From a virus, in IMG/VR virus record IMGVR_UViG_3300012009_000128, positions 1 through 43,575 of that record: 43,575 nt of DNA. One strand, 5' to 3'. Shown here piece by piece: positions 23,537 to 30,329 of the stretch. A program made the translations under genes and the position numbers. Numbering within the stretch: position 1 is the stretch's first letter; each line of letters starts with the position of its first letter. Under the pieces are notes generated by a model. It did no database searches. It saw only the letters and a program-made list of their open reading frames with translations, and was not told where the DNA came from.

Positions 23537-24100
23537 TCACGCCTCCTGCTGGTCTACCCAGGCATCGAAATCAGCTTCCGTTCCACCGGGGAAAGGAGTT
23601 GTAGCTGCTTTCGGCTGTTCCTGGGGGATATACGCACTCAGGTCGCGGTCCACATTCGGCTTCGGTTCCTTCCGGACCGTCCCCGGTATGGTGCTCAGAA
23701 CCGGCACATTACGCAGCGCCTTGTTGTTGGCCACCTCTTTCAGAATTTTCCGGTAAGCCTTTTCATCCAAAATCAACAGCGCTGGCATGTTCGTGCGCGC
23801 CCAGGTGTCTGCCTCGGCCTTGTCAAAATCCATCACGTCGTACAGCTTGACCTCGATGCCGTCAACCGGTTTCTTGTTCTCCGGGTCAATGGCGTAGGTT
23901 TCGAGCGCCGCCTCACGGAAAGCCTCGTCAGCAGCTTTCACGTCTTCACGCAGCTGCTGCTCGCTTTCAATGAGCGCACGGTTGGCCTCTTCCCAGGCCG
24001 CCCGCGCCGCGTCCAACGCGGTCTTACGTTCCTCGTGCTTTTTACGAGCAAGTGCGAGCTCGGCCCGCAGTTGTTCGAGTTTTTCCGTTTCAGTTGACAT
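23537..24100 (-). CDS. coiled-coil protein upstream of the RecT-like gene
   Basis: A 187-residue protein: residues 1-65 are a strong coiled coil (EKLEQLRAELALARKKHEER); residues 75-130 form a small mixed domain (GIEVKLYDVMDFDKAEADTW, MPALLILDEKAYRKIL); the tail is proline-rich. No family recognised. Its stop lies one base before the GTG of the RecT-like gene, so both are made together, in the place where many phages encode a nuclease or accessory factor for annealing. It has no nuclease motif, so it is not simply an exonuclease. Confidence 0.6.
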   Translation of the reverse strand: MSTETEKLEQLRAELALARKKHEERKTALDAARAAWEEANRALIESEQQLREDVKAADEAFREAALETYAIDPENKKPVDGIEVKLYDVMDFDKAEADTWARTNMPALLILDEKAYRKILKEVANNKALRNVPVLSTIPGTVRKEPKPNVDRDLSAYIPQEQPKAATTPFPGGTEADFDAWVDQQEA

Positions 24101-24155
24101 AGTTCAATGGCCTCTCGTATACTCGTGGTAGGTTGATGATTGGACGTAATGGAAG

Positions 24156-24175
24156 GGGCGTGTTCGAGCACGCCC
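24156..24175 (-). other. intercistronic hairpin
   Basis: A 7-bp perfect stem (GGGCGTG/CACGCCC) with a 6-nt loop (TTCGAG on the plus strand) between two minus-strand genes. No T-tract. Confidence 0.65.
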
Positions 24176-24199
24176 TATCCGTTTCTAGGTCCGATTTTT

Positions 24200-24328
24200 C
24201 TACTTACGGCGGCGGTCGCTGCAACGACTGCCGTCGTTTGCTTTGCGGTCGGTCGGTTGGTAGATGTGGATGATGCGGTTACCGCACTTGATGACGATGC
24301 GGGACGGTGTCATCTTCAACTTAGCCAT
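24200..24328 (-). CDS. 42-residue basic peptide
   Basis: A short frame (MAKLKMTPSRIVIKCGNRII ending SDRRRK). It is basic with two cysteines. The ATG overlaps the stop of the upstream gene (ATGGCTAA), which supports translational coupling; the ribosome site is weak. No family known. It might bind nucleic acid. Confidence 0.5.
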   Translation of the reverse strand: MAKLKMTPSRIVIKCGNRIIHIYQPTDRKANDGSRCSDRRRK

Positions 24329-24617
24329 GGTGCCCGTTCCCGTTCCGGTGTCCAGCTGGCCGCGACCAGCGCAGTTCGTCGCCGCGCCGATAGACCAGGG
24401 ACCAGCCGTCGGCCCACATACGCACGAACTTCTCTCGCGTGAGGGTTGGCGTCCACTTGAACTCAACCTGCTGGCCACCAACATCGACCACCTCGATTTC
24501 CCCGCGCTGCACCGGCAGCGGGCGCTGCGCCTGCTCCATAACCAAATGGTCCAGGCACAAGCCGCACTCGACTGCGCGGGCATCACACCCGTGATAGCGA
24601 CATTTACGAGGCATCAT
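24321..24617 (-). CDS. small Cys/His-rich protein
   Basis: A 98-residue protein. Its start holds several Cys and His (RKCRYHGCDARAVECGLCLDH), a likely zinc-binding knuckle. The rest has a strand-rich part (IEVVDVGGQQVEFKWTPTLT) and a basic His-rich end. It overlaps the gene upstream by 14 bases and the peptide gene downstream by 8, which fits compact early phage genes. Function unknown; DNA or RNA binding is a guess. Confidence 0.6.
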   Translation of the reverse strand: MMPRKCRYHGCDARAVECGLCLDHLVMEQAQRPLPVQRGEIEVVDVGGQQVEFKWTPTLTREKFVRMWADGWSLVYRRGDELRWSRPAGHRNGNGHHG

Positions 24618-24933
24618 TTACCGCCTTGCTCGGCAGGCAACGGTCGATGACTTCTTCGACCAACCGCTGCTCGGCGTTGGCACGTTCCAGCCGCCGGATG
24701 CGCGCCTGTTCGCGGGTGATCACGTCGACATCGCGCACATCAACGATCTTGGTCCCGTGCGCACCAAAGTCGACTTTGTACAGGTAGTAGTTGACTTCTC
24801 CGACGATCTTCCCGATGGTGTCTTCGGGGATCGGATCCCCGAATGCCGCGCCGGGCTTGATACGCTGCGAGATATGCTGTAAAACCCTGTTGGTCGCTAC
24901 CCATGCGCCAACTTTAGGAAACAACTGTGCCAC
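24604..24933 (-). CDS. unknown early protein
   Basis: A 109-residue protein with a GTG start eight bases after AAGGAG. The middle has a strand pair (EVNYYLYKVDFGAHGTKIVD), and the end is a charged helix (EQARIRRLERANAEQRLVEE). I do not recognise it. It opens the three-gene overlapping cluster 24933-24200; the 70-base gap to 25004 holds no hairpin or gene. Confidence 0.55.
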   Translation of the reverse strand: MAQLFPKVGAWVATNRVLQHISQRIKPGAAFGDPIPEDTIGKIVGEVNYYLYKVDFGAHGTKIVDVRDVDVITREQARIRRLERANAEQRLVEEVIDRCLPSKAVNDAS

Positions 24934-25003
24934 GTGAAACGCTCCTTTCTCGTTTAAGCGAAACGATATCTGAGCACATACTATCGAGCGAGAAAAATGA
25001 AAA

Positions 25004-25309
25004 CTATGCCGCCGGGTCGTAGCCCAGGGCCTCGACCAGCGCCTGGAAGGCGTCGCCGTCGCGGTCGTCGGCGTCGGCCAGATAGCGGGCGGCCAGTTCT
25101 GCCGCTTCGACCAGGCGCTGGTGGCGCTGCACGAACATCCGCAGCTGCTTTGTAGCCAACTCGGCCTCCCCAGCCAGGCCGTCGAGAAGCTCCTGCTGCT
25201 CGAACATCCGGCGCTTGATTTCGACCTGATCGCGCTTCATGGCGTTGACCAGCGCGTCATGATGATCGGGAATGCCGGACTCGTAGGGCATTGGTGTATC
25301 GGGCATCAT
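25004..25309 (-). CDS. helical early protein
   Basis: A 101-residue mostly helical protein (KRDQVEIKRRMFEQQELLDG, AAELAARYLADADDR). No known family. Its ATG overlaps the stop of the upstream gene as ATGA, so the two are translated together. Probably a small accessory factor of early phage growth. Confidence 0.55.
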   Translation of the reverse strand: MMPDTPMPYESGIPDHHDALVNAMKRDQVEIKRRMFEQQELLDGLAGEAELATKQLRMFVQRHQRLVEAAELAARYLADADDRDGDAFQALVEALGYDPAA

Positions 25310-25623
25310 TTACTCCAGTTCTCGCCGCGCTGCACGTACAACGTGGGCGTGCCTTCGTGGTCAACGCCGGTCGTCAGCCTGGCCACATCCTCTCCGCGCC
25401 GTTTGAAGTACCGGGCAAGAGCCGAACAGGCTGAGCCAGCCGCGCGCCGCGTCCCGAAGGGGATGGCGAGCGCTGCGCTGCCGTTCGTTTGCTCTAAGCG
25501 GAGGGATACATCCAGGTATAGCTGCCAGTACTTTCCCGGGCTGTTGCCGTGGCGTTCGGGCGGCACCTCGTGCGCCCGAACCTCTCGTATTTGACCCCAG
25601 GGGGCCTTGCCGTTAGCCGGCAT
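25306..25623 (-). CDS. first protein of the early operon, unknown
   Basis: A 105-residue basic protein with a predicted strand-rich start (KYWQLYLDVSLRLEQ) and a short helix (GSACSALARYFKRRGEDVA) before a final strand (PTLYVQRG). AAGGAGT precedes the ATG. It is the first protein gene after a leader of about 410 nt that begins at the promoter near 26068 and contains the tmRNA-like element. Being first in the early operon, it could be a host-takeover or anti-defence protein; nothing in the sequence proves that. Confidence 0.55.
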   Translation of the reverse strand: MPANGKAPWGQIREVRAHEVPPERHGNSPGKYWQLYLDVSLRLEQTNGSAALAIPFGTRRAAGSACSALARYFKRRGEDVARLTTGVDHEGTPTLYVQRGENWSK

Positions 25624-25657
25624 ACACTACTCCTTTCTGTTCGACTGGAAGAGCATC

Positions 25658-25683
25658 GAGGGGCCTGGGCATTCAGGCCCCTC
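25658..25683 (-). other. leader hairpin before the first early gene
   Basis: A 10-bp perfect stem (GAGGGGCCTG/CAGGCCCCTC) with a 6-nt loop, 35 bases before the first ATG. No U-tract. Confidence 0.7.
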
Positions 25684-25726
25684 AAGCGTGGGTGGTAGGT
25701 TTTTGGTTGCATCAACCATCAACCAG

Positions 25727-25808
25727 TGGACCAGGGCGGACTCGAACCGCCGTCCAGAGCGTATTGGCGCGTGATAGTCGCCACGCCCCGTCGAAACCTG
25801 TCTGGCCC
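25727..25808 (-). ncRNA. miniature tmRNA-like tRNA domain (82 nt)
   Basis: The minus strand begins GGGCCAG (25808-25802) and ends CTGGTCC plus A (25734-25727), a 7-bp acceptor stem with a G3:U70 pair and A73, the alanine identity set of tmRNA and tRNA-Ala. GGTTTCGACGGGG (25798-25786) matches the conserved D-loop-like start of tmRNA. GGAC then a T-arm (GGCGG, TTCGAGT, CCGCC) matches its 3' end. Only 30 nt separate the halves, with a 5-bp hairpin (GCGTG/CACGC), so there is no tag-coding or pseudoknot domain. CCA is not encoded (ACTGG follows). It lies in the untranslated leader of the early operon and could be released by RNase P and Z. It may be a deletion relic, an integration-site remnant, or a decoy for SmpB, AlaRS or the ribosome. 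Confidence 0.65.
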
Positions 25809-25827
25809 ATAAATCTCCGTGCCCTCA

Positions 25828-25855
25828 AGCCCCGATGGATAACGGCGTCGGGGCT
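25828..25855 (-). other. hairpin upstream of the tmRNA-like element
   Basis: An 8-bp stem (AGCCCCGA/TCGGGGCT) with a 12-nt loop in the early-operon leader. It may help fold or process the leader. The rest of 25856-26039 holds no gene I can support. Confidence 0.5.
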
Positions 25856-26039
25856 ATCCTCTTCAGTAGCACACGCCGTCCGGCTCGCGCCGGAAGTTGT
25901 ATTCGGTTGTGAAGGTGCTGTGACCCTGGGGAGAAACAAAAAGCGCCACCCCCGGTGAGCGTATCACCGGCTATGGCGTCTTATGGCATCTGCGTTCCCC
26001 AATAGGGCCTCCAGTTGATTTAAATGACTTACACTCTGA

Positions 26040-26068
26040 ATTATATAACTTCTTATATAAACCATCAA
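26040..26068 (-). promoter_or_regulatory. promoter of the long minus early operon
   Basis: Minus strand TTGATG (26063-26068), 17-bp spacer, TATAAT (26040-26045). It fires away from the XRE promoter at 26120, giving a divergent control region. Confidence 0.75.
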
Positions 26069-26119
26069 GCATTTATTGTTAAAAATTTGTAAAAATTATC
26101 GGGTAAGTCGAATTTCTAT

Positions 26120-26149
26120 TTGACTTCCTTTATAAAGGACACCTATAAT
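26120..26149 (+). promoter_or_regulatory. XRE promoter with palindromic operator
   Basis: TTGACT (26120-26125), 18-bp spacer, TATAAT (26144-26149). The spacer holds the perfect palindrome TCCTTTATAAAGGA (26126-26139), a likely binding site for the regulator encoded just downstream. Confidence 0.8.
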
Positions 26150-26173
26150 GGAGTCGAGTAAGGAGAAAATGCT

Positions 26174-26449
26174 ATGAGAATAATGAATCGCTTGGCCGAA
26201 TTGATGGCGGAGCATTCGCGTAAACGAGGGCGGCGCTTGACTCAGGCCGAACTGAGCAAAGAGACAGGGATTTCCCAGGCGACGATCAGCTCGTATGTGA
26301 CCAACAGCGTGACCCGCTATGATTCGGACACAGTCTCGCGATTCCTTCAGTTCTTCGATGTGGGAATTGATGAATTCTTCGTAGTTGAGGAAGCCCCGCA
26401 GGAAGATGAACAGGGGCAGACAGCGGGGTTGCTTAAGGCTAGTGCTTAA
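26174..26449 (+). CDS. XRE-family repressor, CI/Cro-like
   Basis: A 91-residue helix-turn-helix protein. Residues about 6-70 are the Cro/CI fold (RLTQAELSKETGISQATISS, then SDTVSRFLQFFDVGIDEFF). The C-terminal 20 residues are acidic and probably disordered; there is no self-cleavage domain, so it is not a LexA-type CI. AAGGAGA precedes the ATG. It sits beside the divergent promoters with a palindrome in its own -35/-10 spacer, the classical place for the lysogeny switch. It likely represses itself, the early operon, or both. Confidence 0.8.
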   Translation: MRIMNRLAELMAEHSRKRGRRLTQAELSKETGISQATISSYVTNSVTRYDSDTVSRFLQFFDVGIDEFFVVEEAPQEDEQGQTAGLLKASA

Positions 26450-26641
26450 ACAACCCCCGACGGCTGGCGGTACGAGCGCCAGTCGCCGAGTTAATGATAT
26501 ATGAAAGCTTGCGATTGCGTAAGCTTCGGATATCACGTACCTTACCAATTGCATACCGCTAACAAACGGATTCGCATCTTTGCGGCACTTCATGTTATGA
26601 TGACTAAGTAGTCCATCAGGATAGCAACAGGGGATTATGAC

Positions 26642-27310
26642 ATGAAGCGTGTAGGCTTGGTGGTGATTGTTCTCTTGCTGGTCGCAGGGCTGGCCTGGCC
26701 GGTCCTGGCCCAGGATGGCGGCGACGATGATCTTCAGTGTGAAGATAGCGACATCGCCGCAGCGATTGATGATGCAATTGCGCAGCTCGAAGGAGCGAAA
26801 GCCCTGGACAGCAGCGCCGCGTTGGACGAGATCGCGCGAGTGCGAGCTGACTTGAATGCGTTGGATACCTCGTGCCGAGCCATAGCCGTCGAAGGGACGC
26901 ATACAAACCCAATTCCGCTGGGAACGTGGTACGAGGTGAATACCGGGAAATTCCGCATTGTTGGTGTTCTTGATCCTTATGAGCCTAAGTCCGATTCTAC
27001 TCGGGAACTTCCGGAAGGTCACCGTTACGTTGCCATTCAAATGGAGTATATTTGTGATCCCCCCGATCCCAATGACAGTTGCGTAGGGTGGGACATAAAT
27101 GTTGATAGTATTGTGGCGGCAGATGGTTCTGTGCAGGACGGAGACACTTATTTCTACGAAGCTCCAGACTTTGAAGAGACAGAGGCATTCGGGGGAAGTA
27201 TTCTCGAAGGCAATCTCTATGTCGAGCTTCCGATAGAAGTCGAGATCGCACAGATTCGCATTGGCGGCGAGGCTTTGGACTACGATGAGGTATACGTAAG
27301 TCTGGAGTAG
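26642..27310 (+). CDS. secreted DUF4352-like protein
   Basis: A 222-residue exported protein with a clean signal peptide (LVVIVLLLVAGLAWPVLAQD). A short helical part follows (AAIDDAIAQLEGAKALDSS). Residues about 95-220 resemble the immunoglobulin-like DUF4352 fold: GTWYEVNTGKFRIVGVLD, HRYVAIQMEYICDP, then GGSILEGNLYVELP as the typical G-rich strand turn and the final VEIAQIRIGGE. Such domains occur in secreted lipoproteins and phage conversion proteins. There is no lipobox. It sits beside the immunity repressor, which fits expression from the prophage. AGGGGAT precedes the ATG. Function beyond export is unknown. Confidence 0.7.
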   Translation: MKRVGLVVIVLLLVAGLAWPVLAQDGGDDDLQCEDSDIAAAIDDAIAQLEGAKALDSSAALDEIARVRADLNALDTSCRAIAVEGTHTNPIPLGTWYEVNTGKFRIVGVLDPYEPKSDSTRELPEGHRYVAIQMEYICDPPDPNDSCVGWDINVDSIVAADGSVQDGDTYFYEAPDFEETEAFGGSILEGNLYVELPIEVEIAQIRIGGEALDYDEVYVSLE

Positions 27311-27315
27311 CATCA

Positions 27316-27444
27316 ACAAAAAACACACACCTGGATCGCCAAGCGCGCCAAACGAGAGTCAGACGCGCAGACTGACAAAGTGTGTGTGAAGGGGAGTTCC
27401 CCGGACCCAGGTTCGGCACCGCGGGCCCGGAGAACCGTGAATAC
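27316..27444 (-). ncRNA. candidate small RNA 1 (minus strand)
   Basis: On the minus strand an extended -10 element TGCTACAAT (27459-27451) is followed by about 130 nt that can fold into several stems. It ends with arms ACACACAC and GTGTGTGT followed by six T, a plausible terminator. It runs tail to tail toward the secreted gene at 26642. No coding frame. Folding and expression were not tested. Confidence 0.5.
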
Positions 27445-27638
27445 AGCCACATTGTAGCACATTTCAATGTGCACACAAATAGTTGTTTCACACCTATTCC
27501 CCCACCCCGCACACTCAATTGAATAGGCGTTGTTTGATGTGTTTTGACGCTGAATTTGTTAGCGGTTTGAGAAGCGTTTAAAGCAGATTCGAGCAGATCA
27601 AAATGGCTGTTCGAGCCTTTTCTAACAAACCATTTTGG

Positions 27639-27647
27639 TGGTATAGT
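27639..27647 (+). promoter_or_regulatory. extended -10 promoter of the replication unit
   Basis: TGGTATAGT, an extended -10 element with no good -35 box. Similar elements stand before parA and before the packaging region. Confidence 0.45.
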
Positions 27648-27709
27648 TATAAAAGATTGCAGAACTAACGTTCTAATGTTCAGTTTGAGGAGTATACGTT
27701 GAATCCATT

Positions 27710-27862
27710 ATGGATGTCAAACAAATGGTAGTATACCTAGCCCTGATCATCTTGATCGGGTACCTGATCAAACGTAACGACCAGCGCTGGCTGGCGACTA
27801 AGCCTTCCAGCGAGCCAACACTGTTTCCGGGCATAGGCTCGGGGCCAGGAAAATCTGGGTAA
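27710..27862 (+). CDS. 50-residue single-span membrane peptide
   Basis: A short frame starting MDVKQMVVYLALIILIGYLI, a membrane segment, then a basic-to-neutral tail ending GPGKSG. GAGGAG lies 16 bases before the ATG, rather far; a TTG ten bases after that site opens an overlapping 10-codon frame that could couple to it. No family known. It lies at the head of the replication unit and may be a membrane-acting peptide or a leader peptide. Confidence 0.45.
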   Translation: MDVKQMVVYLALIILIGYLIKRNDQRWLATKPSSEPTLFPGIGSGPGKSG

Positions 27863-27985
27863 GGTGATCACTACACGAACATACCAGCGGTTATCCGCTG
27901 TTATGCCAGCGGGCGGGGCCATCCCCCTGCCCCAGGGGTCATAAATGCGCAGCCGGCCAATAACCGGCGCGGCCCCACAAGTGAA

Positions 27986-28103
27986 TAAAAAGCGAACGAC
28001 CGGGGGCAAGCCGGTCGCGAGCGCTTTCAGTCTATCGGGTTTTTCAGATGTTTCCCGGTGGAGATGATCGTGTACTGCCTCTCGGCAGTCACAACCACTC
28101 GAC
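27986..28103 (-). ncRNA. candidate antisense RNA over the replication leader
   Basis: On the minus strand TGCTACACT (28118-28110), an extended -10, is followed by a run of hairpins (ACTGCC/GGCAGT; CGACCGG/CCGGTCG). The last is closed by AAAGCG/CGCTTT and followed by five T, a terminator at 27985-28027. The RNA is complementary to the plus-strand leader of the nuclease/initiator genes. This resembles countertranscribed RNAs that limit plasmid copy number; inference only. Confidence 0.5.
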
Positions 28104-28129
28104 GTTTTTAGTGTAGCAGAGGTTGAACT

Positions 28130-28864
28130 ATGGCGCAAGTAGAAAATCATATGGCTCCCAGCGAAAAGCATCTTGAAGATTATCTCTGGGCATACCCCGA
28201 AGCTCTGGGAAGGATGGAAGTGTACTCTGATCTCCATCAAGATTCTATCTTCAAGTTCAAATGGCAACAGCTCCCTGTCGCCTCCGGGATTGTTGATTTA
28301 GTTGGCACTGAGTGGGACCAATCACTGGCAATTGTCGAACTGAAGCGCAGGCTAATTGACACAAAGGCTTTTGCCCAGATCATGAGATACCTTCATGACT
28401 TCCAGCAAATTCTATATCACGTTATTCGCCAATATTGTATGCAAGACAAGCCTTATCAGGAATATGTCGCTAGACACCCACTGGTGCACGGAACCTGGGA
28501 AACACAACTACTCCGGGGGGTTTTGATTGGCAGAGAATGCACAGATAAAAATCTGCTAACGGCCTGCGAGGCAGCCCGAATCGATGTGTATTCCTATAAG
28601 TACCAAGATGGCCATTACCAATTCACGCAGAAGGTGGAAGGGAAACGTACCAGCACTCAAATATATGGGGCAAATGTAGAGGCATCTTCTCAGGTAAATG
28701 ATCTTCTACAGGAGTTGGTAGCAAACGATCTTTGTATCGAAGAAGAAATCAAACTTCGAGAACGCATCAATCAATATAACAAAGTGGCTGCTAAACTGGG
28801 CAGAGAATATCGATTTAAGCAAGCAATTGTGCCGACAGGTGATGATCATGACATCATTTTCTGA
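28130..28864 (+). CDS. NucS-like PD-(D/E)xK endonuclease
   Basis: A 244-residue protein. Residues about 12-80 carry a restriction-type nuclease core: LEDYLWAYPEALG as the acidic entry helix, IVDLVGTEWDQ with the metal-binding Asp, and LAIVELKR with the Glu/Lys pair. This is the order in NucS/DUF91 nucleases. The C-terminal half is helical and charged (EEEIKLRERINQYNKVAAKL). It should cut branched or mismatched DNA, or process ends in replication. Its end overlaps the start of the replication initiator, so the two are made together. The catalytic residues look complete. The start at 28130 has no ideal ribosome site. Confidence 0.75.
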   Translation: MAQVENHMAPSEKHLEDYLWAYPEALGRMEVYSDLHQDSIFKFKWQQLPVASGIVDLVGTEWDQSLAIVELKRRLIDTKAFAQIMRYLHDFQQILYHVIRQYCMQDKPYQEYVARHPLVHGTWETQLLRGVLIGRECTDKNLLTACEAARIDVYSYKYQDGHYQFTQKVEGKRTSTQIYGANVEASSQVNDLLQELVANDLCIEEEIKLRERINQYNKVAAKLGREYRFKQAIVPTGDDHDIIF

Positions 28865-30329
28865 CTTCTTATCCTGGGAAGCACGGACCCGCGACACGCT
28901 CGATGTCAAGAAAATCTATGTTGATATGGCTGGCGGGGATGTCCTGGCCGGGATTGCACTCTCGGAAATCATTTTCTGGCACCTTCCCAACAAGAAGGGA
29001 AACAGCAAGATGCGCGTTCAGCGTGAAGGCTACTCCTGGCTTGCGGTTCCTCGGTGGGAATGGTGGGAACGTACCCGCATCACGCCCCGCCAATCAGACC
29101 GTGTATTAAAAATTCTCCGCGACCAGGGGCTTATCATCACTGAGCGCTGGAAATGGAACAATGCCCCGACTGTCCACATCCGCATCAATGAGAAAAAGTT
29201 TCTCGAGATGTGGACAAAAATGGTTAAAGAGCCGCCGGCCAACCCGTTTTTACCAGATGGTGAAATAGGGGTAAATAACGAAACGGTGAAAACCAGGTCT
29301 TTACCAGATGGTGAAATAGACTTCACCGAATCGTTAAATCTTAAAACAGAGACTACAGAATCAGAGACTACAACAGAGACTACTGATTCTTCTGACACGC
29401 CTGACGGCGGTCAGAATACGCCTCCCCCTGCCCCATCGCCAGAGGCACAGCGCACAACGGTTGTGGATATTCACAAGGTCAACGGTCAACGACCAGAGTT
29501 CGATGTTTACATCGGACGTGCAAATGGTCGCGCCGGGTTCAAGAAATCCATCTGGGCGAACCCATATCGAGTCAAAGACAATCCCGATCCCGCTGATCAA
29601 ACTCAAGTCGCAACCGCAGAAGAGGCTGTTGAGCACTTCCGAGAATATCTGCACACACAGCCGGAACTGCTGCGACAGATTCCTGACTTGGCCGGACAGC
29701 GGTTAGGCTGCTGGTGCTCTGGGCCGTGTCATGGCGACGTGCTGGCCGACCTGGCAAATCAACACACTGCCGGCAATCTGGACCTGGACCAATTGGTCCA
29801 GCAAGCTAAGCAGAATCAGCAGGCTAGGCCGAAAAGCCGGCGGGATCAGCTCTACGACATGATCGCCGAAATCTGGTTCGAGGAAGCTCCAGGGACGGCA
29901 GCGTTTGCCGCGCTAGGCGGTCGCATCGGGCCACATGTATCCTGGGCGCTGGGCAATCAGATCACGGTGACACGTGACATCGAGGGCGAGAAAACGAAAG
30001 TCACTGTGCCAGGTTGTTCGTATGAGCTTACCCCGCTGCTCTTGCAGGCGGCGAAAGAAGTCTGGCGCAAAGAGAATCCAGATGCCCATCGCCCGCTGGA
30101 TGTATTGAAGTTTATCAAGCATATCGACGGCTTCTACCACAGCCGGTTTAAGGACCGGGCCAAAGCCGGCCAGCAGGCCAAGCGCAAGCCGGCCACAATC
30201 GACGAACGGATGAAGATGGCTCAGATTGTACGGTACCTGAGTGACAATGGCCGTCAGGATGAAGCGATTCGCGTGACGATAGACGATGTTCGGAAAGGAA
30301 CATACGATGACCTCCCCATCTCAGCCTAA
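28848..30329 (+). CDS. replication initiator with an embedded DUF4326 domain
   Basis: A 493-residue protein; the ATG at 28848 is six bases after AGGTGA and overlaps the nuclease gene by 17 bases. Residues about 1-125 are a winged-helix DNA-binding part typical of phage initiators (WEWWERTRITPRQSDRVLKI, LRDQGLIITERW). After a linker, residues about 208-305 are a DUF4326 domain: DVYIGRANGRAGFKKSIWAN, EEAVEHFREYL and LGCWCSGPCHGDVLADL. The C-terminal 170 residues are helical and basic. It should bind the origin and bring in the DnaB helicase encoded next. DUF4326 is usually a separate small phage protein; finding it here is unusual. A partition-site palindrome lies inside the gene. Confidence 0.8.
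   Translation: MTSFSDFLSWEARTRDTLDVKKIYVDMAGGDVLAGIALSEIIFWHLPNKKGNSKMRVQREGYSWLAVPRWEWWERTRITPRQSDRVLKILRDQGLIITERWKWNNAPTVHIRINEKKFLEMWTKMVKEPPANPFLPDGEIGVNNETVKTRSLPDGEIDFTESLNLKTETTESETTTETTDSSDTPDGGQNTPPPAPSPEAQRTTVVDIHKVNGQRPEFDVYIGRANGRAGFKKSIWANPYRVKDNPDPADQTQVATAEEAVEHFREYLHTQPELLRQIPDLAGQRLGCWCSGPCHGDVLADLANQHTAGNLDLDQLVQQAKQNQQARPKSRRDQLYDMIAEIWFEEAPGTAAFAALGGRIGPHVSWALGNQITVTRDIEGEKTKVTVPGCSYELTPLLLQAAKEVWRKENPDAHRPLDVLKFIKHIDGFYHSRFKDRAKAGQQAKRKPATIDERMKMAQIVRYLSDNGRQDEAIRVTIDDVRKGTYDDLPISA
29784..29801. other. parS-like palindrome 1 (inside the initiator gene)
   Basis: The perfect 18-bp palindrome CTGGACCAATTGGTCCAG. Its 16-bp core recurs at 31765-31780 (one base different) and 33625-33640, all close to parA and parB. 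Confidence 0.7.

Noticed and set aside
24329-24586. Upstream extension of the 42-residue peptide
   Set aside because: Lies antisense-free but in another frame of the Cys/His-rich gene; only the last 43 codons have coding character and a coupled start.
25712-25939. Minus-strand frame of 75 codons across the tmRNA-like element
   Set aside because: The region is better explained by RNA structure; no ribosome site.
25890-25960. Short minus frame ending FRREPDGVCY as a possible tmRNA tag
   Set aside because: It lies outside the tRNA-like fold, before the acceptor 5' strand, so it cannot be the resume frame of a standard or permuted tmRNA.
26096-27328. Long minus-strand open frame of 410 codons
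   Set aside because: It runs antisense to two well-supported plus genes and has unnatural composition; it is a shadow.
27737-28267. Minus-strand frame of 176 codons
   Set aside because: Overlaps the start of the nuclease gene and the small membrane peptide in antisense; no ribosome site or family signal.
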